Source: Silene latifolia (lineage: Eukaryota > Streptophyta > Magnoliopsida > Caryophyllales > Caryophyllaceae). From it: a DNA stretch of 64,000 nucleotides. This document shows positions 33,831 through 46,475 of this stretch, piece after piece; the stretch's first letter is position 1; each line of letters starts with the position of its first letter. The DNA lies in contig NC_133538.1 in the NCBI RefSeq assembly GCF_048544455.1, forward strand, positions 42,754,969 to 42,818,968, read 5' to 3'. The translations under genes were made by a program, and so were the position numbers. Under the pieces are notes generated by a model. The model had not been told where the DNA came from, did not search any database, and was given only the letters and a program-made list of their open reading frames with translations.

Positions 33831-35702
33831 CCTGAATTCCTCGAAACTCATGATTAATCATGTTGTCCTGAAACTTCTGTATAACCATTAATTTACTTAC
33901 TCTTGATAGTATCATACATCTCGAAGATTCCTTACTTTTAAGTCACATAACTCCGGTCAACATTTTCCTAGTTTTACTCCCCTCATTCTTTTCTTTTACA
34001 CTTGACAAAATCAATTAACTATTCAACTTCTTATCACTTCTACCTAACTCTTTAGTGTTCCGGTTACTTTCCCATTGCTCCAAGACTCACATATCATTAT
34101 TTTATATCGATATCATCTCACTCTTTCTTACCATGGATCTTCTCTTATAATGCTATCACTCACACTTGCCACTAATCTATCCATAGAATCAACGTTTAAT
34201 GTTCAAACAATTGCATTTCCCCTTTTTTTTTTTTTTTTTACATCTCTAGAAATCAAAATTCCTTTCATACCGCTAATTGCCCAAGGAAATCCCACAATAG
34301 TTTCACCTCTTAATAGACCAAATCTCCCAAATTCACTCACTGTCTACAAATCCACCTCGCGACATGTCTCCAAAAAGTTCACTATACACCACTCTTCTCA
34401 ACCCCTTTAAAACGAACTTTGACTATGTATATTCTTAACCCACACGACTCCTAACCATCTCCCTCCATACTTCTTTATACATCTCAAGTTGCTACTATCC
34501 ACATCCTTACTCTCAATCCTTTCATTCTCACGTTCCTTAGACTCACATCATCCCTTGCCCATATTCACTTACTTTTACGTTACTCAATACACAATCATAT
34601 CACTCATCTCATCTCATCTCAGAAAATATGCTCTATGTCTCAATTAAGCCATAACGATCTTCTTTTTCTTTTTCCACTATCTATCGCAACCACATATAAC
34701 TCATGTCCTCCCACCGAATTCATACTCACCACAGGTGCCACTCACTACGCCACAAGATTGGGTAACTTACGCGTCAAGACCAACATACATGTAAAACAAT
34801 GCCCAAAGAAGCAAAATAACACCTTTGAATTAAACATAATATGCAACGAAGTCAAAAGATAGGCATATGACCCAAAACAGGGGTCACTAGATCGAGTACA
34901 GGCCACTCGAACGAGTAAGGGACTTACTCGATCGAGTAGGTGAAGATCATAAGCACGTAAAACAAATCAACAGGGCTACTCGATCGAGTAACTAACGTAC
35001 TCGATCGAGTGCCGCCTACTCGATCGAGTACCAAGGCTACTCGATCTAGTACCTACGCATTTCTCAGCACTGTCCAGTTTTCGTAAAACAGCCATAACTC
35101 ACTCATTTCTTGGTCGTTTGGGCGTGTGACCTATCGTTAGAATCGTAAAAGAACAAGCACCTCCAATTGGAATCACATTAAAATAATTTATACATCTAAA
35201 GTTATAACAGTTTAAAGGCAACCTCTTTATAACCGAAAAACACAACTACTTGATTTTACTTCCAAACAACTTAAACGACAACAAGGTAAACAAAAACAAC
35301 CCAATACTCATAAAACCAGTAGTCCTAATCACATGTTACTATTTTCGAAAGCGAAGCAACAACATTCATCATGCAAATAATTTATTTAACTTGCCAATCA
35401 CGACTTACCCACATGCTTTTATTCTATCACTTTTCGTAAACAAAACATACTCATACATTACAAATCCTATTTCCATGTTACTAATACAACAATATTACAA
35501 ATACACTTCGTCACCTAAACATATTCATAATCACAAAATTCATATTCTCATGCAATTGCCACTCCATCTTTTCCAATCAATTCATCCATTTCCACCACAT
35601 TCTTCATACAACATATACATATGAACAATAGTAGACATGTATAAGAAATCATTAAATAAAATTACACAAACAAAATTATGTATAATCATATCACATATGA
35701 AC
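33831..35702. other. Unclassified repeat-like region
   Basis: The plus strand is C/T-rich and G-poor from 33830 to 34860, giving several long but low-complexity open frames (34075-34410, 34635-34862, 35250-35624) with no recognised domain. The strand asymmetry and the palindrome array within suggest part of an LTR retrotransposon that I cannot name. LTR pairs or priming sites are not visible. Confidence 0.4.
34886..35050. repeat. Array of the 12-bp palindrome ACTCGATCGAGT
   Basis: Perfect copies start at 34925, 34978, 34999 and 35018. Near copies are at about 34886 (ACTAGATCGAGT), 34904 (ACTCGAACGAGT) and 35039 (ACTCGATCTAGT). The last four are spaced 19-21 bp, about two helical turns. The palindrome could bind a symmetric protein or form hairpins. 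Confidence 0.8.
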
Positions 35703-36675
35703 TGTTGGAGTTAGTGTCCTCCACAATAGTGCGTTAACATAATAAATCTCATTAATAGAATATCATCATATATTTAATTATTTGATCCTCGTCAGTTGAT
35801 TAACGTAAATCGATAACGGTTGGTGACTAGAGTTTGACGTTATTGTCGTGAGACTACGTGGTGATCAATCGACCCCTTTCGGTCACACCTAAAGGAACGA
35901 ACCCCAATTGATAACTAATTAATTGTATGAGATACAATTTATTTAGTCCCTTAATTTATAGACTAAGAGGTTAGTTGATTATTATTAGAGAGATTTCGAG
36001 TTGCGAACTCGAGGAGCGGCAGTTATTATTTAATTATGCGATAATTAAATAATAAGTTTTGGGAAATGGGTTTTAGTTAATTAACTGTTAATTTACTAAA
36101 ATAGTACTAATTGATTAATGTGATTAATATTAGTACGTAAATAATATGTGTAGTGGTACACGTATATTTACGGAGTGAATTGGACGAATTAATTATGGAA
36201 GCATTTAAACATGATACGATGTTTAAAATGAAAAATACACGGATTTGTGCGACAAATATAAAAACCAACATGGACCCGTATATGGTCATGTGGACCGTGT
36301 AAAATAAGTGTAATGGATGATTACTCACATAATCATTTTACCTTATTTTGTATACTACCATAATATATATCTTATACTAGATTTTGCATGTGATGTAAGA
36401 TAAAATTATAAGACAAAAAAAATGTGTCCACTTGATGACTCCACCCGCCACTTCCTTTTCCTCCTTACACACTCCATATATTTGTTCACTACTTCACACT
36501 ACCTCTCTTACACAATACATTTCATTTTGCATGTGAACAAACTCCTTCTATCTCTCTACAATAATTCTCTAGTATACATTATTACTAAGAAAAGTTAGTA
36601 ATATTACTAGTATTATTTTCAAGGGCTCATATTAATAAGTTACTAGTTTATACTTGTCAATATTTTTGGGTAGTT
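35703..36675 (+). mobile_element. Outer copia-like LTR, left part
   Basis: TGTTGGAGTTAGTGTCCTCC at 35703 resembles the start of a copia-type LTR. The sequence continues to the TAGTT duplication at 36671-36675, where Tat-2 is inserted, and resumes after 63786. A TATA-like CCATATATTTG near 36475 would suit an LTR promoter. No gene is present; the 36107-36328 frame is not recognisable. Whether this is a solo LTR or one end of a complete element cannot be decided because the window ends inside it. Confidence 0.55.
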
Positions 36676-37368
36676 TGTTTAGGTCTTTTTTACCTAACTC
36701 GATTTAGGGTCAATGTAGTCTATATTCGTTGGTTGATTGTATGATGATTTATATGTCAATAAGTAAACGGGAAATAAAGTGCGCAATGTAAATTGACACG
36801 TAAGATTTTGGTGACGCGGAAAACCCAATGTGGGAACAACCGCGGGAGGGACGGTACCCTGCCAAGTATTGCACTATATGAATAGGAGGATGATTACAAT
36901 GATAACGTTTATGCTAATCTTGTCGGCGTTAGGTATCGGAGCCTGCAAGATCTCGTATAGAGTATATTTGTGAATGGTATGCCGTGATGTGGTTGTCTTG
37001 AATATAATCTTGAATGAATATATGGATGAGTGAATGAATGCCCTTCTTGATTTCCTTACTTTGCTATTTATAGGGTGAGAACCCTAGATATGTCCTACCT
37101 TGAATATGGAAAGGGAATATTACTTCCATAAGGACTTCTTTCCAAATCCGAATTTCCTTACCAATTCTCCCCGATCTCCCTAACTTCTCCCTGACTTCTC
37201 CCTGACACCCTTTTCCTTAACGCGGGCACCTTCCACGGCGGGCTCTTGATCCTTCTCAAGCCCATCTCCCCTTTTCCTGACCGCGGGCTCCCTTCCTCCT
37301 TCCCTCTTCTTTATAATCTTTATTTTACTAAGTGGGCTTTCTTTATTACGCTATTTTTAGCCCAAACA
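36676..37368 (-). repeat. Tat-2 3' LTR (left copy)
   Basis: 693 bp with TG...CA ends. It matches the split right copy (55089-55191 plus 63205-63786). A minus-strand TATA box (CTATAAATAG, 37064-37073) is present. This intact copy shows the empty target for the CACTA insertion, GGGAAATAAAGTGCGC. Confidence 0.92.
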
Positions 37369-37384
37369 GTTTGCCCCAAATTTC
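37369..37384 (-). other. Tat-2 polypurine tract
   Basis: The minus strand reads GAAATTTGGGGCAAAC directly before the 3' LTR, resembling the GGGGGCAAAT tract of Tat-1. Confidence 0.65.
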
Positions 37385-37518
37385 TTGTGAAGTACGCTTT
37401 CTAGTATCGAACAAGGAATTTACGTAACTAAATGTTTAAAACCCTACGCCGCCTTTTTACTCCTTCCCATGCAAGCCGCCTTTCTCCTCTTTCTCCGCAC
37501 CCAACTCCCTCTCTCCTC

Positions 37519-37525
37519 TTTATAA
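37519..37525 (+). promoter_or_regulatory. TATA box of the Tat-2 antisense gene
   Basis: TTTATAA is followed by a CT-rich, A-rich leader (CTCTCTTCCACTCTCATTAA) and then the ATG at 37706, with a possible GT-starting leader intron at 37659. Its position just inside the 3' LTR mirrors Tat-1. Confidence 0.5.
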
Positions 37526-37705
37526 CCCCAACGTCTCTCTTCCACTCTCATTAATCACTCCAAATCATTTCAAAAAACTCTCTTCTCTCAAACCCTCAAT
37601 CTTCTTACCTTTAATCTTCATCGGCTTCACTGTTCCGTTTCCCGTCTTCATCACCAGGTAATCTATCTCCTTCCCTCCTTTTAATCTTCATTTTCTCTCT
37701 CCATT

Positions 37706-39722
37706 ATGGGCAAAACTCGACAGTCTTCGTCAACCTCAACGCCCTCCGACCGTAATCTCGACCCTACTTTCCCTTCTCGGGGACTTTTCAAACACCCACA
37801 CGATTGTGACTCCGCCCTAACTCCGGCCGACATTTCGACGATCAAGAACTTGCTTGGTCTTGGTGATGGGGTTGAGATCGCCGTCCCTGAACCGGGACAG
37901 AAAGCTGACGCCCTCCGTCCGGGGTGGGTTTGCTTCTACTTGTACCCGTTTAGATATGGCCTTCGTTTTCCTTTCCCTAAACTCGTCCAAGATTTCATTT
38001 TTACCAACAATTTTGCCATGGCATAAATCTCTGCCGCCATTTGGAGAGTTCTTCTCTACTCTCTGGCCGCTGGTCAGAATACTGGCAAAGCTGTCACTCT
38101 GGGCGATCCGCCTATATGTACAACATCGGGTCCCCGGGCGGGGTCAATTCTCCTTCCAGGGCCGTGGAGAGGCTCCCTTCAAACATGTGTCAAAATCTCG
38201 CGATGAGAAATGGTTCGAGGACTTCTTCTATGTGAGGAAGGACTCCATCCAGCCTCCTGCCGATTATATTTTCGAGAAATGGGTTCTGATTTCGAGTAAG
38301 TAGCTTTCCTGCTACCTGATTTGTTTTATCTCGCCGCTTACTAGCTTACTTCATCGTCTTCGTGCGCCCCCGCGACCTCACCCGTATCGGCGCCAAGATC
38401 CCGCTTGCGCAAGCTATTCGATATTTTTTGAGTCCGAGAGAAAATTCCCGGACACCTCCCGGTTTTTCACCGCTTCTTCTTCCAATCCTCCTCAATCAGC
38501 CCACAAAGATGTCTTCCTAGTAAGGATTACTCAACCACTTCGTTTGCGGGCCGTTGCTACGATGTTTTAAGCATTCTCCGTCTCGAGACTGTGTATGCTT
38601 GCAGGTTCAAAAGTCGATCAACCGGAACTCATCCTCCAAAGTGCTAAAAGAAAGAGACCTTCGCCAGCCCCGATGTGGCCTCTGCCTCCAAGAGGAGTTC
38701 TCCCCGCCCTCTTTTCGGACTCCTCCTGCAGTTTCTAGTTCTGCTGCTCGCGTGCCCCTAGAGGTCGATCCGTTATCTCGCCATCCGCCTACTCCTCCCG
38801 CCCCCCGTGCTTCTACTAGTGGGGTCATCATTGCTCATTTCCCAGAAGGCTTTGGGAATGTGGACAAGGTGTCGTCTTGGCCGAGATCGATCACCGCTCT
38901 TCCCTCCTGTTGAGGAAACGTTTTCGGAGTTCTCCCCAGAGGAGATGGCTGAAAATGACGTGCACAACGCCTTCATGGTAAATATTCTTCATTTTCTACC
39001 TGTCTGTCCGCTTGTTTCTTGCTTAAATTCTGCCTCCCAACTCTTTTCTTGACTTCGATTACCTATGCCCCGGACTCTTGATGCGCACTCTACAACAGGA
39101 AGATAATCAACATAGTGCGGACCACCACGATCGTGCTACCGCCAAGAACCGGGAGCTGAAGGAAACGGTTGCGAGATCTGGCACAACGTGAGTTGATCCG
39201 AAGGAGCGTGTGGTGGAGTCAAGACCGAACTTGCTTTGTCACCAAGAAGAAGTTGAAGGAGGGAGCCGATCACCGTGGCTCGAACCCGGCGGTGTGCGGA
39301 CTTTTCTCGACTCTCTGGCGATCGAGGAGAAGATCACCGAGCCGATCTCCCCGGCCACCAACGTTGTTGCATATGCCACCCGGGCGGGAAAGATCGGCCC
39401 AATCGTCTTTGCACTCGAGGAGGCTCCTACCCAGCAGGCCATAGAGGAAGAGGAGAAGCAGCTGGAGATGCTTTACCCCACCCAACCTGATTTGAGCGTG
39501 CTGATGCCTGAGGTTGGTGAGGTGAATTCTCCTGCGTTGGCTGAGCAGGCTGCTGGGGGTGATGCTGGAATGTCCCAGGATGCTGCTGACGGAGCTCAGG
39601 GAGCTATGGCGGCTGAGGATATGCAAGCTGGTGCAGTACCTAAAATGAATGGTCAGCAGGCAGAGGAGGTACCAAAGGTGGAGGTCATTAATATGACCGA
39701 CAATTATGTTTTTATGTTTTGA
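37706..39722 (+). pseudogene. Antisense gene of Tat-2 (same family as in Tat-1)
   Basis: It reads opposite to gag-pol. The start MGKTRQSSSTSTPSD leads to a core with G-W-V-C-F-Y-L-Y-P-F-R-Y-G-L-R-F-P-F-P, the same block as in the Tat-1 antisense gene and similar to the PF04195-type 'gypsy type transposon' domain. An in-frame TAA at 38024-38026 replaces a probable CAA; the frame continues with ISAAIWRVLLYSLAAGQN. After a frame change, DEKWFEDFFYVRKDS runs to a probable donor GTAAG at 38296, and an acceptor ending TTGCAG lies near 38604. The C-terminal part (39210-39722) is acidic and Ala/Gln/Met-rich. Function is unknown. The copy is inactive unless the stop is read through. Confidence 0.65.
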
Positions 39723-39759
39723 TAAACTTTTTGGCAGTCTGGCCCAGAGGTGGCAGACT

Positions 39760-40860
39760 TTGTAAGTTTTTAAACTTGTTTTTGTGCTTGCTCCGCCAGG
39801 GTGGCGGTTTAAACTTGGGGCCGTATTTTGGCCATATTTTGAAATGCCCCTTGTCATAGTTTGGCAAGGTTTTAGTTTACATATCGTGTGTTTGTTGTTT
39901 ATTCTCCCTGTTTTTAGGAAGTCTGGCCGTGTCGGTCCGCAGCGATGATTTAGGCGAGTCTTGTCACCCCGAGAAGGCTAACATTCGACTCGGCTAGTCG
40001 TCGTGTCGGCTGATGGGCTGATTTAGGCGTATGCCGCAATGTAAGGAGGAGTGGCCGTGTCAACCCAGGGGTTGATTTAGACCAGCCTGGCCAGCCTGAA
40101 AAGACTGATCCAGACCAAGCTAGCTGCCGTGTCAGCCGGCTGGCTGATTTAGGCGTATGCCGCAGTTTGTGGACTACTTAACCTTGTTCATGACGCAAGG
40201 TGTGTTCGTCTCGTTTTATGCCAGCAGGTGGCGTCATTGAGGCAAGTTTATCGTCATTCTAGGACCAAATGGAGACGCTGCGGGATTCTGGTAGCGCAGA
40301 TATCCCTACGTTCCATGTTCGTTTTGCATGCATGCTGGGCCCCGATTAAGTGCGATTAGTGCGAGCTACGTCCGGGGGTGGTATCATGGGTAGGCGGATA
40401 AGCGTATTCACCGTCGACCAGGCTCCCTTTCGTATGTTCCACAGTCACTTTGGTAAGGGTGCTCCTTGTGGAGAAAGTAGGTTAGGCATGTTGGAGTGCC
40501 ATGTGCCTTGTCACCCCGCGTTGGCAGTTGACAGTCCTACTAGACATCCTTTCAAAGTACCATAGATACCAGAAGTGATGTACTTAGAGAAGCTCGAAAA
40601 TAGAAAAATCTATCGAAATGGTGTGAAGTACCTTGCGCCATCTCATGGGGTACCAGAGCAATTGTGGTCCCAGGACGCTGCATCCACACCATCTAATAGT
40701 AATTTAAAGTTAAAAAAAAACAACTAAAGACACCGAAAATAAGAGTGAAACGCGGTATGCCTACTACCGAATTTTATTTTTTTTATTTTATCTTTAAAAA
40801 TGATTTTGGCTTCTCATAGTACATTATTCCGAAAACTAGAGTCTACTTATTATTAAAAGT
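39760..40860 (-). repeat. Tat-2 3' untranslated region with diverged tandem repeats
   Basis: A motif resembling GGCCGTGTCGGCYG...CTGATTTAGGCGTATGCCGC recurs near 39925, 39999, 40052 and 40123, spaced 53-74 bp. The array lies between pol and the antisense gene, the same place as the ~83-bp array of Tat-1, but the unit sequence differs. The remaining part (40200-40860) has no gene. Confidence 0.55.
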
Positions 40861-40861
40861 A

Positions 40862-41968
40862 ATATCTCTTCAGGTGAAGTATGTTCCATGGGTGTTGAAT
40901 GATTTGACCGTCCATAGTCATCGGTCAGATGCACCATGGCCAACAACTCCTTCTACCTGGTATGGTCCTTCCCATTTGTAGGCGAATTTGCACCTTTTCG
41001 ATTCTTGGTGTTCTGGAACACCTCTCGGAGAACCAGGTCTCCTACCTCCAGGAGCCTGATTTTTATGTTCTTGTTATAACTCCCGCCACCGATTGTTTGT
41101 AGGCGACCAGGGACGGATTTTTGCGCTTGCTCGCAACTCGTCAATGTGTCCCGCTTCGGTCATCTCTGGGATTGTTCGGTTCCCTCGTCATATTTTCATA
41201 CCTGTGAGTGGGAACTAGAACTTCGATGGAATGACCGCTTCCGCGCCAAACACCAGGTGAAGGGTGTTTGACTGTTCTATCTTTGGCGTTGTTAAGTCGA
41301 CCACAATACTAGTGGCAATTCATCCGCCCACTTTCCTCCTAACTCCCGTAACCTCCTTCTCGGATTGTCCATAATGATTTTATTCTTTGATTCACTTGTC
41401 CATTGGACTTTGGAGTCCTGGTCTTGACTTTTTTATGGTGATGTTCCACCCGGCACAAGTATCCTTCGATGATCGTTTGAGATGAATTGTGAGCCATTGT
41501 CACATATGATTTCGATGGGATACCAAATCTGAGATGATGTTTTGTTTTATGAATGAGATGACTGTTTGTCCTTTACTTCCGTGAATGCTTCGCCTCTATC
41601 CACTTGGAGAAGCAATCATCATTGCTAGCATCCAGGTTCTGTTTCCTGTGGCCCGTGGTAGAGGGCCTACTATGTTCATGCCCCATGCCATGAATGGCCA
41701 GGGAGAAATAATAGGGTGCGAGAGGTTCTCACTGGGCCGGTGAATCATTGGTGTTGAGCGGCGGCAAAGGCGTCACATTTTCGTGCGTACTCGTTGCATC
41801 CGCTTCATTGTAGGCCAATAGTATCCCCGTCTCGAGGGCTTTATTTTCCAGGACTCCTCCCCCGCATGGTTTCCACATTTGCCACTGTGGAGAGCATGCA
41901 ACACAGTCTGTGCTTCTTCCTTGTCCAGGCACCGTAGGTAGGGACCTGCTAACGATTTTCTGTATAGT
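40862..41968 (-). pseudogene. Tat-2 integrase, decayed
   Basis: On the minus strand the zinc-binding head (H-S-G-K-C-G-N-H ... R-G-Y-Y-W-P-T-M) is readable near 41900-41800. The core starts W-G-M-N-I-V-G-P near 41680, where the usual first catalytic Asp is Asn, a G-to-A change. The C-terminal L-L-E-V-G-D-L-V-L-R lies at about 41050-41020 and F-A-Y-K-W-E-G-P-Y near 40975. Several frame changes and stops occur. The right side is cut by the long-LTR insertion at 41969. Confidence 0.65.
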
Positions 41969-41973
41969 GTATC

Positions 41974-44697
41974 TGTAATACCCCGTATTTTTATATAATA
42001 AATTAAACGGATATTATTGAATTAAACGGATATAATTAAACGGATATTATTATATATTAATTATTATACATTTTATATTACCAATTAAGTCGGGTAAATT
42101 ATTGAGTCGATAATCACGTTAAATTATTTTAATTAACCGCGTTGTATCGATATAAGTTAATTGTGACGGGTTTATATGAAATTCGAAATGTGAGTCTAAC
42201 CTTTCTCGACCTATCATATTTTGACTACACATCGCACCTACCTACTTTTATTAAAATATATCTTTATTATTATATATTATTATTATTCTAATATTGTTAT
42301 TATATTATTACAATCACATACCATAATCATTCCTCTTTATTCCTTTACTCTTTTTTTTTTCCAGCAAACAATCACATACCATAATTAATAATAATAGTAC
42401 CATAACTAATAATGGTACCCCAAATTAATTAATAATAGTACCATAACTAATAATAATACCCTACCTTAATTAAATAATAGTATCCTAATCCTACAAATAC
42501 TACCACTACCCGTAATGATGAAAGCACAAACACAACAACCAGCCTTCCTCTTTTCTTAGATCCAATCTTACCTTTCACGCATTTCGAGGGAGAGAGAGTG
42601 AGCGTGGGCCTTGACAAAGCAGCAAGGAATAAAGTAGGGCGGTTGTCGGCGTGGTAAGGCGGCTCTGGTGGCGGTAGTGGTGTCGGAAAAGGTAAGCATT
42701 CAACCACCCCTCCTCTGTTTTCGCATATACTAGCGGTTTTGTTGGTATTTGCGTGTCTGTTAGAGGTGTTTCGGTGGTGGTTGTCGGGGTAATGATAATG
42801 GGTGTTATATGGCGAGTATATTGGTGGTGTATAGGTGGTCTTTAGGTGGTGGTGGTGGCAGTAATAGGCGGCAGCGACGGATGGGGTATAAACGGGTTTA
42901 GCTGCGTTTTCAGAACGGGTTTAGGTGTTTAGATTTGGGGTGGAGCCACTGTGGACTCGGGGGAGGTCGAAACAGTGGTTCCATGTTGTCGGGGTTCGTG
43001 GGCTGGTGGCGACCAGTGTCCGTGGTGGTTGGCCAGGGAATAGTTGTTGGTCATGCGGTGATGGTGAAGGGAGAACAGAGGGTGTTTGGTGAGGATGCAC
43101 GGTGAACCATGTCGATTGCCGACCCCGTTCGACTCGACTCGGCGGCGATCGACCAGGCTGGTGGTGGTGGTTGTTGGTGGTGGGGTCGAAGTGGGGGATA
43201 TGGCTGGTGGTTGTCGTGGTGGTGTGAGTGGCGCGTGGTGAGGGTGAGTGAGTGTAAAGGGGACGGGGTGTTAAAGTCGGGTATTCGAATTGTTTCGAAG
43301 CGGGTTGCATAGTTTAATCGTATAATTCTTTAGTTGGTCGTGTCTTAATTAATTAATGTAGTTTCCGTGACATTTAAATAATTTAATTAATTTAATCCCC
43401 CGAGTTATTTAATATGATTAGAGACGGGTTGGAGTCGGGTGTTTGAGTTGTTTAAAGTTAGATTCGGGTTCTTAATCGTTTAATTCATTTAATCTTTTAA
43501 TTAACATATTAGTTATGTAATTCAATTCCCGAGTCACTTAAATAATTATTTAATTCAATTCTCGAGTCACTTAAATAATTATTTAATTCAATTCCCGAGT
43601 TACTTAAATAATCATTTAATTTAATCTCCGAGTCATTTAAATAATTTAGAGAATTTAGAGACGAGCTTGGAGTCGGGTTGGTTAAACTGAAAATCGCTAT
43701 ATCGGGAAGTTTCCATTTAAGGAAACTTCCATTTAGGAAGTTCTATTTTTAGTAACTTTCTATTTTGGGAACGGGAATAGTTAAGTAATCATTTATCATT
43801 TATTTATCTTTCGGAGGGCGAATTTGTTGTGGAATATTCTGAGCATCTGTTCATTTGACCATAGATCGAGGTAGGGAAATACACTTGTCCTATTATCGTT
43901 CTTTGTTGAATTGTGTTGATTTGGATTCGTGGTTGTTGATTTACGTTATCATTTATATTCGGAAATGTGATTGATGATTTGATCGTATTGAGTATGATAT
44001 CACAACATCGGGTAAATCGCATGATTTTATGATTCATCGATTCATTGATTTATATATATATTGTGTTGCATCAATTTCTTTTGAGCATTCATATGCATTG
44101 GAGTTGGAGGATGGTGTGGTGGTGATGAGATCGTGATACGATGTGATGTTGTGATAAGGCCCAGGCGGGTTCTGCAGGACTCGCCCTGGATAACCTCAAA
44201 TTGTTGAGTGGTATATCGACGACGGTCGATTGATAGTCCGTCTGTAGGGATCGGTATGGTCAGGGCGTTCGGGTTTGTGTGTGATTGAGTTGTGATGGAG
44301 ATGGAGGTGGCGGAGTATCATGCATATCATATTTATTGTTTTATTGTTTTCCCTACTCAACCTCGCGGTTGACCACCTGTGTATTCGTGAACACCGTGAC
44401 GACCCAAATATTGGCGGCGGTCTTGACGTTTAAGAGATAGAACGGGAGCCGGATGGGCGTGAGACATTGGATCAGACGACTTAGTAGCTAGATCATCATC
44501 TAGAAGACTTTCACTTTTATTTATGTCGCTTTTGTAATTTGAGTTGAAAAGAGGATTTGTAATAATTAAGTTAAAATATTATATAAATTGCCTTGGAGTT
44601 TAATTTGTTATTCACTACCTCGGAAACCGAGATGGTAACGATCCGTTTATTAGGGAATGTCTTGACGAGGACTTCTTTTATAAACCGGGGTGTTACA
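41974..44697 (+). repeat. Left LTR of the long-LTR element
   Basis: 2,724 bp. It contains a GGTGGT-rich stretch (42640-43260) that gives long but low-complexity frames on both strands, and a tandem motif AATTCCCGAGTCACTTAAATAATTATTT near 43520-43640. No protein gene is believed. Confidence 0.92.
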
Positions 44698-46436
44698 AAG
44701 TGGTATCGAGCGAACGATCCTCGTGGCCTAAACCAATGAGTCCAATGAACATAGGATGTGTCTAAATTAAATGAACCCCGGGATAGAACTGTTAGGAGCA
44801 CACTACGGTAAGGTTTGAGTTAGGGGCCCCCTCACACCGAACCAGTGGTCCTCTCAGTTGAACCGGAAACCATGAGTGTATACGAGAGAAAGGGTAGAAT
44901 AGTTGCTTGAGGTTGAACAGGAAATTCATCTATCATTGCCTAAGTGTTAATTGATTGATACATTGGTTATTGCAGGACAACGCTACGGTAAGTAATTTGT
45001 ATGAATGATGTGTTGATAGCACTACCATGACTAAGTAATATGCGGTTATGTGATCCCGAAGCCATGTTAGTATAGTCTGGTGATAGTAATAAGAAACACG
45101 ATAGAATTTCATATCTTTAGTCATCACAATCGTGATTTAGATGTAATGAGTAGATCGAGATGCGAAGGGATTATATGGGGTACATGTTTACATAAGTACA
45201 GTGTGAGATCTAAGTTGGTATGAGTTAGTATCGATAGTCTAGTTGTAAGAATTGGGACATAGGAAATGAAAGACTTAGTGATGAAACTTGTTTTGGTTGA
45301 TGTTACTCTTTAATTGACCTTACTGCCATTTCTTCTCTGTTTATTGCCTACGGATGAAAATTTTATGAGAGATAGCCTCGTGAGTTAGAGTTCATTTGAC
45401 GTCGGTTTCATGCTTATATGATACACGGATTAGGAGAAATAAATACTTTAGTGAGCTGTGGTTAGGAAGTTTCTGTGCAGTGATGTTTGACCAACGATTT
45501 TATAAAATTCCCATTTAAATTGTATTAATAATTTTCTCATAATTCCAACTCCATCGATCGGAAGATTCGCATATGTTTTCAAATTAATAATCCGCGAAAA
45601 ATCTTGATGTTTCAATATTAAATAATAAGTTTTGCAAACTGACCCAAATTTTGGACCAATAGCTGTCACATGTTTGTTTGGACCAACTAAGTTGTAAAAT
45701 TCTTTAAAAATGGAATTCTTATACTTTAGACCTAATTATTTTTCCCTGTGTTTTAATTCTCCGTGTGTTATAAAAATAATATGAATCAAATTTTAATTGA
45801 ACGGTTATTTATTCGTGACCTTTGAAAGTTACAACGTAAATCAAGACATTTAAAATGCGTGTTCTAAGTTGAGTCTTCATACAATTGTTGATTAATTCAC
45901 GAGCTTTAGTAATGTGAAATTTATAATGTCCTTATATGACGATAGTAGCACGCATGTTCAGTCGTTATGTATTTTAACAAGTGATAAAAAAATTAAAACT
46001 TAGTTGATAACATTGTTTGCATGATAGTATGAGTAAAATTGGATAGCTTAATTTGATCTTTAATCAAGGATGACATATTTTATACGAGTCTAGCTGTTTG
46101 CATATTTTATATACATTTGGTATGTTGTAATATCTCTGGTGTGTTCATCGTATTGCGTAATGGTCGGATATATATAAATATAAAACTAGATTGTCATATA
46201 TTGGTAAAGTTGATGTTATTAAAAGTAATTTGATTATTCTAATATACTCGCATGAAAATTATAATAGTTATGTTTAAAAGTTTACACATGGATGGTAGTA
46301 ATGATTGTGTCTAAATGTTCACACATGTAGGATGTCATCTGAGTTCTAATGCCTTTTATGTGAGTCGGTGTGCCAATAGTATATTTATTACTTACATTGC
46401 ATTAATCTATTTCAGTGGACCTAAACCTAGGACATG

Positions 46437-46475
<39 letters not shown>

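Noticed and set aside
34075..35624. Three plus-strand open frames of 75-124 codons
   Set aside because: The region is C/T-rich and lacks G, which makes long frames likely by chance. The products are low-complexity without domains.
35703..36675. Solo LTR complete within the left flank
   Set aside because: The sequence continues after the Tat-2 insertion at 63787 and its end is not in the window, so solo status cannot be claimed.
42447..43310. Long open frames (86 and 129 codons minus, 67 codons plus) in the long-LTR element, repeated at 48077-48936
   Set aside because: They lie in a GGTGGT-rich part of an LTR, occur in both LTR copies with different frame breaks, and have low-complexity Pro/Thr/His or Gly/Trp-rich products with no known domain.
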